DNA of 64,000 nt. Source: Sulfuricurvum sp. Its GTDB lineage: Bacteria > Campylobacterota > Campylobacteria > Campylobacterales > Sulfurimonadaceae. A program made the position numbers and the translations under genes. The notes beneath the pieces are model-generated. The model ran no database searches. It was not told the DNA's origin and was given only the letters and a program-made list of their open reading frames with translations. Shown here piece by piece: positions 16,787 to 25,248 of the stretch (position 1 is the stretch's first letter; each line of letters opens with the position of its first letter). Location of the stretch: the NCBI GenBank assembly GCA_024637295.1, contig JAGXFL010000013.1, positions 1 to 64,000 of the forward strand. Direction: 5' to 3'.

Positions 16787-17734
16787 ATGTTGGATTGTGC
16801 AATCATTGGGGGAGGACCAGCAGGTCTAACTGCAGGTTTATATACGACACGTGGCGGATTGGATGATGTCATCATGTTTGAAAAAGGGATGCCGGGCGGT
16901 CAGATCACGATGAGTTCTGAGATAGAGAACTATCCGGGAGCTACGGCGCATAATCTTAGCGGAATGGATTTAATGCTTCCATGGCCTGAGCAGTGTCAGC
17001 GTTTTGGATTAAAGCATGAGATGTCCGAAGTGACACGTGTTTCTCGTAATGAGGATGGAACGTTTGTTATTCATAAATCGGATGGAAGCACGAATACGGC
17101 AAAAAGTGTAATCGTGGGTACGGGATCTACCCCTAAGCGTGCTGGATTTATTGGTGAAGATAAATACTTTGGTCGTGGCGTTAGTACGTGTGCGACGTGT
17201 GATGGTTTTTTCTATAAAGGCAAAGAAGTGGCCGTCATAGGTGGTGGTGATACAGCCCTTGAAGAGGCTTTATATTTGGCTAAAATCTGTTCAAAAGTGT
17301 ATTTGATTCACCGTCGTGAGACCTTTCGATCTGCTCCAAGTACCATCGAACGTGTAAAAAGCACAGCGAATATTGAGCTTGTACTTAATGCTTCTCCTGA
17401 AGAGGTTCTGGGTGATGCTATGGGTGTGACTGGAGTTCGTGTTGTGTTTAAAGACGGAACAAAGCGTCAAATCGATGCACCAGGGGTATTTGTCTTTATT
17501 GGAAATAACGTTAACAATCAAGTGCTTATCCAAGAAGACGGAAGTTTTTTGTGTGATGTGAATGATGCCGGCGAAGTTATTGTAGATATCAGTATGAAAA
17601 CGTCTGTTGCGGGATTATACGCGACAGGTGATATGCGTATTGCTGCACCAAAACAAGTAGTAAGTGCGGCTGGCGATGGTGCAGTAGCAGCTCTCCAAGC
17701 AATTTCATACGTAGATGAGATAAGCCACCACTAA
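16787..17734 (+). CDS. trxB: Thioredoxin reductase
   Basis: A 315-residue class I (low molecular weight) thioredoxin reductase. The FAD motif [10 protein letters not shown] is at residues 8-17, the active-site CATC at 135-138 (CATCDGFF), the NADPH-binding [10 protein letters not shown] at about 152-161 with HRRETFR after it, and the C-terminal FAD segment YATGDMR. It transfers electrons from NADPH to TrxA. It is separated from trxA by the HEPN-type gene. dapB follows 49 bases later. Confidence 0.97.
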   Translation: MLDCAIIGGGPAGLTAGLYTTRGGLDDVIMFEKGMPGGQITMSSEIENYPGATAHNLSGMDLMLPWPEQCQRFGLKHEMSEVTRVSRNEDGTFVIHKSDGSTNTAKSVIVGTGSTPKRAGFIGEDKYFGRGVSTCATCDGFFYKGKEVAVIGGGDTALEEALYLAKICSKVYLIHRRETFRSAPSTIERVKSTANIELVLNASPEEVLGDAMGVTGVRVVFKDGTKRQIDAPGVFVFIGNNVNNQVLIQEDGSFLCDVNDAGEVIVDISMKTSVAGLYATGDMRIAAPKQVVSAAGDGAVAALQAISYVDEISHH

Positions 17735-17739
17735 ACGCT

Positions 17740-17759
17740 AAGGCGATACAATACGCCTT
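17740..17759 (+). terminator. Possible hairpin between trxB and dapB
   Basis: AAGGCG at 17740-17745 pairs with CGCCTT at 17754-17759 around an 8-base loop that includes TACAAT. It could be a weak terminator of trxB, or the TACAAT could be a -10 box for dapB; the sequence does not decide. Confidence 0.35.
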
Positions 17760-17783
17760 TACCATTGTGAACGGGAGATTACT

Positions 17784-18554
17784 ATGATTAGAGTAGGTGT
17801 ATTTGGAGCGGGTGGACGCGTCGGAAAATTGATTATTGATGACTTGCATCATGAAAGTGAGATTTCATTGGGTGCAGTCTATGTACGCGATGAGTTAAAC
17901 TTTTCGATTGATCCGGCTGTTTTAGTCACAAACGATATGGCTACTTTTCTCAAAAGTTCCGATGTTATCATCGATTTTTCACTACCGGAAGCGACACAGC
18001 TTTTACTGGAGAGCGCAATGGAACATCCCAAGCCGATTGTCATCGGTACAACGGGCTTGGATGCACATCAGATGAATTTAGTAAAAATGGCAAGCGAGTC
18101 GATGCCGGTTTTATATGCTACGAATATGTCTTTAGGAGTAGCACTTCTTAATAAGCTTGTGCACACGGCGGCAAAAACACTTGAAGGTTTCGATATCGAA
18201 ATCGTAGAACAGCACCATCGCCATAAAAAAGATGCTCCAAGCGGAACAGCATTGACATTGGCACACTCTGCGGCAACAGGACGCAATTTGGATTTAGATG
18301 CGGTTCGAGTCAGCGGACGTGATGGAAATATCGGTGAGCGAAGTAGCAATGAAATCGCGGTAATGGCACTGCGTGGAGGGGATATCGTCGGGCGTCATAC
18401 GGTCGGATTTTATAACGACGGTGAATTTGTGGAACTGCATCATACGGCAACGAGTAGAAATACCTTTTCTAAAGGGGCCATTCGTGCTGCTAAATGGTTG
18501 GTGGGCAAAGGGAACGGATTGTATAATATTGCAGATTGTTTGGAATTGGCTTAA
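17784..18554 (+). CDS. dapB: 4-hydroxy-tetrahydrodipicolinate reductase
   Basis: A 256-residue enzyme of the diaminopimelate/lysine pathway that reduces the DapA product with NAD(P)H. It has the N-terminal dinucleotide motif GVFGAGGRVGK (about 4-14), the GTTG loop, and the DapB signature EQHHRHKKDAPSGTAL with the catalytic histidine pair and lysine. The C-terminal ELHHTATSRNTFSKGAIRAAKWL closes the fold. GGGAGA precedes the ATG. purF follows 9 bases later. Confidence 0.97.
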   Translation: MIRVGVFGAGGRVGKLIIDDLHHESEISLGAVYVRDELNFSIDPAVLVTNDMATFLKSSDVIIDFSLPEATQLLLESAMEHPKPIVIGTTGLDAHQMNLVKMASESMPVLYATNMSLGVALLNKLVHTAAKTLEGFDIEIVEQHHRHKKDAPSGTALTLAHSAATGRNLDLDAVRVSGRDGNIGERSSNEIAVMALRGGDIVGRHTVGFYNDGEFVELHHTATSRNTFSKGAIRAAKWLVGKGNGLYNIADCLELA

Positions 18555-18563
18555 GGAGCAGGG

Positions 18564-19913
18564 ATGCGTAGTTTAAATGAAAAATGTGCGGTTATCGGAA
18601 TATTTGATCACGCCGAAGCCTCTAAGTTAGCCTATTTCTCGTTACATGCGATGCAACATCGCGGGCAGGAAGCAGCAGGAATAAGCACCAGTGACGGTGA
18701 AAAATTGTATACGATCAAAGATCGTGGATTGGTAACACAGGTCTTCGATACACATAAACTCAATACTCTCAAGGGGAATATGGCAATCGGACATACCCGT
18801 TATTCAACGGCAGGGGATGATTCTATTTTGGATGCACAGCCGGTATTCGCCCGTTATGATTTGGGCGAGATGTCGATCGTTCATAACGGTAACTTGACGA
18901 ATGCGAAAGAAGTACGCGATGCTCTGATCAAAAAAGGGGCGATTTTTCAAACCTTTATGGATACCGAGAATTTGATTCATTTGATTGCTAAAAGTGATCA
19001 GCTTCATTTGACGGATCGTATTATTGATGCGGTCAAAAAAATTGAGGGCGCTTATTCTTTAGTCTTTTTGAGCCGATCCAAAATGTTTGCGATGCGTGAC
19101 CGCTTTGGTTTTCGCCCATTGAGTCTAGGACGTGTCGGTGATGGGTACGTGGTTGCTTCTGAAACGTGTGCTTTTGATTTGATTGGTGCGGAGTTTATCC
19201 GCGATGTGGAACCGGGTGAATTACTTATTTTTGAAAAAGGCAAAGCTCCTCAATCAGTCAAAGTATATGAGCCTACACCTAAGCACTGTATTTTTGAATA
19301 CGTTTATTTCGCACGTCCTGATTCAAATGTCTATAATCAGAATGTGTATACCATGCGTAAAGCAATGGGTAAAGAATTGGCACTTGCACAACCCGTAGAA
19401 GCTGATATGGTTATTCCTGTCCCTGATGGGGGTGTTCCTGCGGCGATTGGTTATTCACAGGCGAGCGGTATCCCCTATGAGATGGCGATTATGCGTAATC
19501 ACTACATTGGACGTACGTTTATTGAGCCTACACAAGAGATGCGTGATTTAAAAGTTAAAATGAAACTTTCTCCGATTGAAAGTCTGATTAAAGGAAAGCG
19601 ATTGATCGTAGTGGACGACTCTATCGTGCGCGGTACGACCAGTCGCCGTATTGTACGTATGCTCAAAGAAGCAGGTGCTGCAGAAGTGCACATGCGTATT
19701 TCCAGTCCTCCGACAACTGATCCTTGTTTTTATGGGGTAGATACTCCTGACAAAGATAAGTTGATTGCATCGAATATGACAAATGAAGAGATTTGTGCTT
19801 TTATTGAAGCGGATTCATTGGCGTATTTGACGAACGATGCTTTGCTTCGTAGTGTCAATGCTAAAGATGATATGTATTGTACGGCGTGTTTTACCGGCAA
19901 CTATATCGTTTAA
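18564..19913 (+). CDS. purF: Amidophosphoribosyltransferase
   Basis: A 449-residue enzyme for the first step of purine synthesis: glutamine + PRPP to phosphoribosylamine. The propeptide MRSLNEK is followed by Cys8, the expected N-terminal nucleophile after processing. The glutaminase domain shows GHTRYST and HNGNLTNA. The phosphoribosyltransferase domain shows the PRPP loop VVDDSIVRGTT. The C-terminal cysteines (YCTACFTG and earlier DPCFYG) match the iron-sulfur ligands of the Bacillus type. GGAGCAGG upstream serves as ribosome site. It sits between dapB and the radical SAM gene. Confidence 0.97.
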   Translation: MRSLNEKCAVIGIFDHAEASKLAYFSLHAMQHRGQEAAGISTSDGEKLYTIKDRGLVTQVFDTHKLNTLKGNMAIGHTRYSTAGDDSILDAQPVFARYDLGEMSIVHNGNLTNAKEVRDALIKKGAIFQTFMDTENLIHLIAKSDQLHLTDRIIDAVKKIEGAYSLVFLSRSKMFAMRDRFGFRPLSLGRVGDGYVVASETCAFDLIGAEFIRDVEPGELLIFEKGKAPQSVKVYEPTPKHCIFEYVYFARPDSNVYNQNVYTMRKAMGKELALAQPVEADMVIPVPDGGVPAAIGYSQASGIPYEMAIMRNHYIGRTFIEPTQEMRDLKVKMKLSPIESLIKGKRLIVVDDSIVRGTTSRRIVRMLKEAGAAEVHMRISSPPTTDPCFYGVDTPDKDKLIASNMTNEEICAFIEADSLAYLTNDALLRSVNAKDDMYCTACFTGNYIV

Positions 19914-19922
19914 GAGTTGTCA

Positions 19923-20885
19923 ATGCGGGAACAGATTTTTACATTTGGACAGTATCTGAGTGAAAAATTTGGAACCAAAGTCTCCAAGGTCCCTGTCTCT
20001 ATTTCGGGATTTACGTGTCCCAATATCGATGGAACGGTTGCAAAAGGGGGATGTACCTTTTGTGAGAATGATTCCTTTAGTCCGAGTCTGGATAAAGTAA
20101 AGCCGTTAAAGGGCTTTTTTTTGAATCTGGAATCACAGGAAAATCCTCATTTAGAGCAACAGCTTCAACAGCTTGAATGGCAATTTAATGCCCTTTCCAA
20201 AAAACTTACTTTAGAAAACGAGACGCAAAAGTATTTGGTCTACTTTCAGAGCTTTACCAATACCTATGCTCCGCTAAGTACTCTAAAAGCCTTGTATGAA
20301 AAAGCATTAATGTTCGATAATGTGGTGGGATTAAGCATTGGAACACGTTCGGACAGTATAAGTGATGAGACATTTGAGTACTTGGGTGAGCTATCTAAGC
20401 AGACTGAGATATGGATTGAATTTGGTATTCAATCCATTTTTGATGAAACGCTGATCAAAATCAATCGTGGACATGACAGCCAAAATGTCAAAGCTGCGGT
20501 GATAAAAGCAAAAAAGCATGGATTAAACGTGTGTGGCCATTTGATATTTGGTCTTCCTGGCGAAGATAGAGAGATGATGCTGCAAACGGCGTATGCAGCC
20601 TATGATTTGGGGATTGATTCCGTGAAGTACCATCCTTTGTATGTCGTGAAGCGAACGGCATTAGCCAATGAGTACTCAAGAGGGGAATTTACCCCTATTG
20701 ACGAAGAATTGTATTTGGATGTGCTGAGTGAAGCTCTCAAAGCCAAACCGTCACACGTAAGCGTTCAGCGTATAAGTGCCGGTATTGATGATGAGTCGTT
20801 GATCGCGCCCCAGTGGTGCAGAGATAAAAATAAGCAATTTCGCGTTATCAATCAAGCGCTTAAGCGCATAGGACTCAAATATTAG
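19923..20885 (+). CDS. Radical SAM protein, YhcC/TIGR01212 type
   Basis: A 320-residue radical SAM protein. The cluster ligands are Cys32, Cys44 and Cys47, a Cys-x11-Cys-x2-Cys spacing typical of the YhcC (TIGR01212) and Elp3-like families. Other landmarks are YFQSFTNTYAP, GLSIGTRSDSIS, WIEFGIQS and NVCGHLIFGLPGE. The substrate of this family is not established. A TTG at 19917 could extend the frame by two codons, but the ATG at 19923 is better spaced from AAGAG. Its end overlaps the end of the converging DUF2393-like gene by 4 bases. Confidence 0.88.
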   Translation: MREQIFTFGQYLSEKFGTKVSKVPVSISGFTCPNIDGTVAKGGCTFCENDSFSPSLDKVKPLKGFFLNLESQENPHLEQQLQQLEWQFNALSKKLTLENETQKYLVYFQSFTNTYAPLSTLKALYEKALMFDNVVGLSIGTRSDSISDETFEYLGELSKQTEIWIEFGIQSIFDETLIKINRGHDSQNVKAAVIKAKKHGLNVCGHLIFGLPGEDREMMLQTAYAAYDLGIDSVKYHPLYVVKRTALANEYSRGEFTPIDEELYLDVLSEALKAKPSHVSVQRISAGIDDESLIAPQWCRDKNKQFRVINQALKRIGLKY

Positions 20886-21448
20886 TGTACGATAAGCCGC
20901 TCTTCGCTGGTGTAGCCGCTAAAATATGAGGGGTAGCGTATGGATACCGCAAACTGTTTTCCCTCACCAGCCTTTAGCTCTTTAGCCAATGTTTTACGAA
21001 TGGTATACGAGGTCGGTTTTGCATCGTTTTTGTATCCAAAAAGTTTTCGGATATCCACATCATTATAATAATCTTTGAATGCGGTTGACTGATACGATGA
21101 TCGCCCTTGTTTTTTTAACCCTTTATCAAATATTTTTATTTCAATTTCAACTTCACCAACATCATAGCTACCGCCATTACGCACTGTGCCTGTATAGATA
21201 ATCGATTCGGTGGAGAGAAAACGGTGATCTTGTAGATTCTGTAAAAGAATCTTTTTAGTATAACTGTTAATGCTCATAATGGTGAGAATAAGAATGATCA
21301 GTGCAACAACACAGTAAACGGTAATGAAAGAGCTTTTTTGCGGAAGATCTTTTTGTTTGAGGGTATAGACGATAGCAAGTGCTAGTAAAGCCGCTATGAT
21401 AATAAAGTCTAAATAGTGCCAAATGGTATATGAAGTAGTCATCTGCAT
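20882..21448 (-). CDS. DUF2393-like membrane protein, second of a pair
   Basis: A 188-residue protein with two N-terminal membrane helices (about 10-28 and 40-60: FIIIAALLALAIVYTL; FITVYCVVALIILILTIMS) and a large domain, probably extracytoplasmic, that reads as beta-rich (GTVRNGGSYDVGEVEIEIKIFD). This fits the DUF2393 family found mainly in Campylobacterota; function unknown. Its start overlaps the end of the preceding paralogue by 10 bases. The assignment to DUF2393 is from pattern memory, not a search. Confidence 0.65.
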   Translation of the reverse strand: MQMTTSYTIWHYLDFIIIAALLALAIVYTLKQKDLPQKSSFITVYCVVALIILILTIMSINSYTKKILLQNLQDHRFLSTESIIYTGTVRNGGSYDVGEVEIEIKIFDKGLKKQGRSSYQSTAFKDYYNDVDIRKLFGYKNDAKPTSYTIRKTLAKELKAGEGKQFAVSIRYPSYFSGYTSEERLIVH

Positions 21449-21954
21449 AGTCCTAGTACCGTTACGCTGTGGCGTTTGGTGTAATGAAATGGTTGGAGAA
21501 GAAGTTTAAATGTTTTAGACTCATTGGGTTTAATAGGTCCGTTAATCGTGATAGTCTGGCGGCGAAATGGAAGATAAGGATAAAGTTTATTGAGCGGTTT
21601 GATCTCAGAAATCTTGGATACACCAACGAATAGAGTGCATTCTTTGAATGTTTGTTTGGAGGTGTTGTTGATGTCCCCTTGGAGCAACAGCGCATTCGTG
21701 TATGTGAGGTCTTTAACGGTTGTGAGTTTAACGGAATATTTAAACACGATGGCATGAAGCGCTATATAACCGCCAATAGGGGCTGTTAATAAGGTAATAA
21801 AGGCTAACAAAACCAAAGAAATTGCAAGATTTTGCTTATGTCGAAGCAGTATTGATAAGATAAGTAAAAATAAGAAGAAAAAGAGGATGCCTCCAAACAG
21901 GAGGTAATCATAAAGAGTTAAAGTATGTAAAAAGTCGATAATGCGTGTTCTCAT
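21439..21954 (-). CDS. DUF2393-like membrane protein, first of a pair
   Basis: A 171-residue protein with the same plan as its downstream neighbour: two membrane helices (YLLFGGILFFFLFLLILSILL at about 18-38; SLVLLAFITLLTAPIGGYIAL at about 46-66), then a beta-rich domain (LLQGDINNTSKQTFKECTLFVGVSK). It is probably an ancient paralogue. Its ATG overlaps the hisIE stop (ATGA), so it is translated with hisIE although no link to histidine synthesis is evident. Confidence 0.65.
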   Translation of the reverse strand: MRTRIIDFLHTLTLYDYLLFGGILFFFLFLLILSILLRHKQNLAISLVLLAFITLLTAPIGGYIALHAIVFKYSVKLTTVKDLTYTNALLLQGDINNTSKQTFKECTLFVGVSKISEIKPLNKLYPYLPFRRQTITINGPIKPNESKTFKLLLQPFHYTKRHSVTVLGLCR

Positions 21955-22625
21955 TTGATCCTGGCGTTCTTCTCCACGATACCGCTCATCCCGAATCGAC
22001 GGGAAAGCTCTTGTTTAATGCGATCGGGAGAAATATTTTTATGTCCCAATGCGACTAGGACATGATAGACTAGATCGGCACATTCATAAATAATTTCAGC
22101 TTCATCGTTGTCTTTAACGGCAAACGAAAATTCGCCTGCTTCTTCAACCACTTTTTTTAAGATGGCATTATCACCTTTACTTAAAAGTTTGGCAGTCCAG
22201 GACGTTTGGGGATCGGCATTTTTACGCGCAAGGATCGTATGGTAGAGTTCATCAATGATCCCATACGTAGATGCTGTATCGATTTGGGGTTCACTAACGC
22301 TTTTGCCTGACTCGATATCGGTAAAAAAGCACGATTTTCGTCCAGTATGGCATGCGACTCCCTCTTGACGTACGATGATAAGAAGGGTATCGTTATCGCA
22401 ATCGAGCAAAAAACGTTCAACATGCTGTAGATGACCGCTACTTTCACCCTTTTTCCATAGACGCTGTTTTGAACGTGAAAAGTAGTGTGCGATTTTTGTG
22501 GATAGTGAGATTTCAAGCGCTTCACGGTTCATATAGGCCATCATAAGCACTTCAAGTGTGGTCGAATCTTGGACGATAACAGGAATAAGTTCGGACTTTG
22601 ACCAATCAATTTGATTTAGGTTCAT
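21951..22625 (-). CDS. hisIE: Bifunctional phosphoribosyl-AMP cyclohydrolase / phosphoribosyl-ATP pyrophosphatase
   Basis: A 224-residue fusion catalysing steps 2 and 3 of histidine synthesis. The N-terminal HisI domain (about 1-115) has the zinc/active-site segments LLDCDNDTLLI and VACHTGRKSCFF. The C-terminal HisE domain (about 130-215) has the MazG-like KKVVEEAGEFSFAVKDNDEAEIIYECADLVYHVLVAL. Fusion of the two is common in bacteria. It starts 3 bases after the SPFH gene stop and overlaps the DUF2393-like gene. Confidence 0.96.
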   Translation of the reverse strand: MNLNQIDWSKSELIPVIVQDSTTLEVLMMAYMNREALEISLSTKIAHYFSRSKQRLWKKGESSGHLQHVERFLLDCDNDTLLIIVRQEGVACHTGRKSCFFTDIESGKSVSEPQIDTASTYGIIDELYHTILARKNADPQTSWTAKLLSKGDNAILKKVVEEAGEFSFAVKDNDEAEIIYECADLVYHVLVALGHKNISPDRIKQELSRRFGMSGIVEKNARIK

Positions 22626-22628
22626 GAG

Positions 22629-23669
22629 TTATTTGCCTGTCGAACTTATTTTTTGAGAATCACCTGACTTGGTATCAAGCCAGATATTAGGTGTTGATCC
22701 TCCAGGGGTAAGAAAAATCTTCGCGTCTTTATTTTCCTTGAGTGCGTCGTTGAACTTACCTTGTACTTTGATCTGCTCTAGTTTTAGCAATCCGGGAGTC
22801 AGTGATTGTCCTACGAGATGATTTGCTTTTGCCTGAGCTTGCGCTTCAATAGTCAGTGCATTTGCTGTCCCTTGTGCTTCTGTCTCTTTTTTAAATGCTT
22901 CTTGTTTTGCTCGTTCTACATCTTGCTGCGCTTTTTCAACTTCTTGTTTGGCAACTTGTACACGCTCGATTTGATCTTTTACTTTTTGAGGAAGACCGAT
23001 TTCGCGTAATTGAATGGATTCAAGATTGGCAGGGCCATTTTTTTGACGATTGATATTGCTGCGAATGCCTGCTTCAATTTTTAAAGCGATAGCGTTGCGC
23101 ATGATCGGTAGTGTCTCTGCATCGTATTGACCGATAACATTACGAACAACATCACGTGCAACAGGGTCGATGATTTTGTCTTCCCAGCTAAAGCCCCAGT
23201 TCGCAACAGTCTTGGCTGCGACTTCTGCATTGAGACGATATTGGACAGTAATATCGATAGATACCGGCAACCCTCGTTTATCCAATACAGTAATAGCCGG
23301 TTTTAGCAATATTCCATCACCGGTAGTAGAGGCACGATCTACTTTATCGGCATAATTGATGATACGAACTTTGGTGTCAACCAGATATACGGTTTGGATA
23401 ATCGGGATTAAGAAATGGAGACCCGGTAGAAGAGCACGCTCCTCATATTTCCCGTTGGTAGAGAGAATACCACGTTCACCTTCGGTAATGATAACAAACG
23501 GTTTGGCTAATATGAGCAATAAAACGATTCCTGCTATGAGCCAAAAAGTTCCTGCTTTTTGACCATTCATATTGAAATCGAATTTTGGCATTTTTGGCCC
23601 TTGGGAATCACTTTTTTTCTGATTCTCATTTTTTTTCTTTTGAAAATAGTCGTTCATATCACTTGCCAT
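22629..23669 (-). CDS. SPFH/Band 7 membrane protein, HflK-like
   Basis: A 346-residue protein. A charged, glutamine-rich N-terminus is followed by one membrane helix (about 40-60: FWLIAGIVLLLILAKPFVII), an SPFH/Band 7 domain (GERGILSTNGKYEERALLPGLHFLIPIIQTV, then VQYRLNAEVA) and a coiled coil rich in Glu, Lys and Gln (KQEVEKAQQDVERAKQEAFKKETEAQ, about 236-262). It ends in a proline/serine tail. Such proteins form membrane-bound cages and often modulate FtsH-type proteases; HflK/HflC and prohibitin are the nearest named groups. No hflC partner is adjacent. It lies between ilvE and hisIE in one tight minus-strand run. Confidence 0.85.
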   Translation of the reverse strand: MASDMNDYFQKKKNENQKKSDSQGPKMPKFDFNMNGQKAGTFWLIAGIVLLLILAKPFVIITEGERGILSTNGKYEERALLPGLHFLIPIIQTVYLVDTKVRIINYADKVDRASTTGDGILLKPAITVLDKRGLPVSIDITVQYRLNAEVAAKTVANWGFSWEDKIIDPVARDVVRNVIGQYDAETLPIMRNAIALKIEAGIRSNINRQKNGPANLESIQLREIGLPQKVKDQIERVQVAKQEVEKAQQDVERAKQEAFKKETEAQGTANALTIEAQAQAKANHLVGQSLTPGLLKLEQIKVQGKFNDALKENKDAKIFLTPGGSTPNIWLDTKSGDSQKISSTGK

Positions 23670-23678
23670 GAGATGCCT

Positions 23679-24599
23679 TTAGTTGATGTAAGTTAAATAG
23701 TGATCGTAGTGGGGATTACGGCCGTGTACGATATCAAAATAAGCGCTTTGAATTTTTTCAGTCACAGGCCCACGTCCACCTGCACCCAAAATACGGGCAT
23801 CGACGTCACGAATTGGTGTGATCTCGGCAGCAGTTCCTGTAAGGAAAGCTTCGTCAGCTGTATAAATCTCTTCACGGCTGATACGGCGTCGTACGACTTT
23901 GATTCCCATATTTGTTGCCATCTCAATAACGGTTTTTTGAGTGATGGATGCAAGTGAATTATCGTTTGGAGGTGTAATAAGCTCATCTCCTTTGATCATA
24001 AAAAAGGATGCCCCGCTAGCTTCAGCAACGTATCCTTCATCATCTAATAATAGAGCTTCGTCATATCCTGCTTCAACCGCTTCAAATTTTGCCATCTGAG
24101 AGTTGAGGTAATTACCGACAGCTTTGGCTTTCCCCATATTAGATTTATTGTTTGGACGGCTGAAAGAAGAGATTTTAAGACGAATGCCGCGTCTCATCCC
24201 TTCTTCACCCAAATAGGCACCCCATTCCCATGCAGCAACAGAAACCTCTACCGGTGCCTCTTTATGATAGACCCCCATAACGCCATAGCCTAGATAAACG
24301 ATAGGACGAAGATAGACATTCTCAGCGGTAAAGTCATTTGCGCGAAGAAGTTCGATTTGTGCTTTGTTAAGCTCCTCAACTGTATAGGGAACCGTAATCA
24401 GGGTCATTTTAGCCGATTCGATCAATCTTTTTGTATGATCATCCAGACGAAAGATTGCGTAACCTTTAGAGGTTTTATAGGCTTTTGTCCCTTCGATAGC
24501 ACCATTTCCATAGTGAAGAGTATGTGACAAGACGTGAATCTTCGCGTCATTCCAAGGTACTAGTTTTCCGTTCATCCAAATAAATTTGGCTTCATTCAT
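23679..24599 (-). CDS. ilvE: Branched-chain amino acid aminotransferase
   Basis: A 306-residue fold-type IV PLP enzyme making valine, leucine and isoleucine from their keto acids. It has the family's start FIWMNGKLVPWNDAKIHVLSHTLHYGNGAIEGTKAY, then YLRPIVYLGYG, SNYL-like NYLNSQMAK, DEGYVAEASGASFFM and FLTGTAAEITPIRDVD. A longer frame begins at 24662, but the ATG at 24599 gives the normal start and follows GGAGAAACCCCT. It is the first gene of a run with the SPFH gene, hisIE and two DUF2393-like genes. Confidence 0.96.
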   Translation of the reverse strand: MNEAKFIWMNGKLVPWNDAKIHVLSHTLHYGNGAIEGTKAYKTSKGYAIFRLDDHTKRLIESAKMTLITVPYTVEELNKAQIELLRANDFTAENVYLRPIVYLGYGVMGVYHKEAPVEVSVAAWEWGAYLGEEGMRRGIRLKISSFSRPNNKSNMGKAKAVGNYLNSQMAKFEAVEAGYDEALLLDDEGYVAEASGASFFMIKGDELITPPNDNSLASITQKTVIEMATNMGIKVVRRRISREEIYTADEAFLTGTAAEITPIRDVDARILGAGGRGPVTEKIQSAYFDIVHGRNPHYDHYLTYIN

Positions 24600-24681
24600 A
24601 GGGGTTTCTCCATAGAAATAATAATTAAAGTAGGTGATTTTAGCGCAGATGGTATTTAACATTGATTAAGGAGATGAAGAC

Positions 24682-24698
24682 TCCCCTTAGAAAGGGGA
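24682..24698 (-). terminator. Hairpin downstream of the globin gene
   Basis: TCCCCTT at 24682-24688 pairs with AAGGGGA at 24692-24698 around a 3-base loop. It lies 12 bases past the globin stop on the minus strand and before ilvE. The trailing tract on the minus strand is only partly T-rich. Confidence 0.55.
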
Positions 24699-24709
24699 TT
24701 AAAGAAGCT

Positions 24710-25156
24710 TTAGAAGGTAGGTGTATTGACCATCCATAGTGAGAAAATATCCAAGTAATCCCAAAAAGATTGAATGTATTGTGGATTGACACCCTCTTGT
24801 TCCAGCACCGGAAGAAGTTGAGCATAAAATTCGAGCCAGCGTCGTCTTGCCGCTGCATCAATACGGAATGGGGCATGACGTCCTACCATACGAGGCTCAC
24901 CACGAGATTGATTAAAATAATCAGGTCCACCGCAGATTTGGATCAAGAAATCGGCAGCATGTTTCTTTGCAGCTGCAAAGTCCTCTTCATCGTTGATTGG
25001 AAAGAGAAATGAGATGTCACTGGTACGAATCAACTCATAGTGATCGTCGACCAATTTTCGCATACGTTCTTCTCCAGCTTCAAATAAAAATCCTGGATGA
25101 GGTTTGGTAACTGGGGGTCTTACACCCAAAACACCTTCGGTAATTGTTAAATTCAT
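24710..25156 (-). CDS. Truncated haemoglobin-like protein (group II type)
   Basis: A 148-residue globin-fold protein. The stretch FLIQICGGPDYFNQSRGEPRMVGRHAPFRIDAAARRRWLEFY resembles the E-F region of group II truncated globins, with His94 in RHAPF as the likely proximal haem ligand and the GGP motif before it. It is longer at the N-terminus than the minimal 120-130 residue trHb. Such proteins handle oxygen or nitric oxide; the role here is unproven. It has its own AGGA site and is transcribed divergently from the aldehyde dehydrogenase gene, with 92 bases between. Confidence 0.8.
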   Translation of the reverse strand: MNLTITEGVLGVRPPVTKPHPGFLFEAGEERMRKLVDDHYELIRTSDISFLFPINDEEDFAAAKKHAADFLIQICGGPDYFNQSRGEPRMVGRHAPFRIDAAARRRWLEFYAQLLPVLEQEGVNPQYIQSFWDYLDIFSLWMVNTPTF

Positions 25157-25212
25157 GTGAGTGTCCTATCGATAATATAAAAGTATTCTATCTCCTTTTA
25201 GGTGATGATTTG

Positions 25213-25218
25213 TATAAT
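25213..25218 (+). promoter_or_regulatory. Aldehyde dehydrogenase promoter -10 box
   Basis: A perfect TATAAT lies 31 bases before the ATG at 25249, followed by a TAGGAG ribosome site. Confidence 0.65.
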
Positions 25219-25248
25219 TGAAACATAATTTACTCTAGGAGTTGACAG

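Noticed and set aside
24600-24662. Upstream ATG as start of ilvE
   Set aside because: The extra 21 residues are hydrophobic and not part of the family. The ATG at 24599 follows a GGAG site and matches the usual N-terminus.
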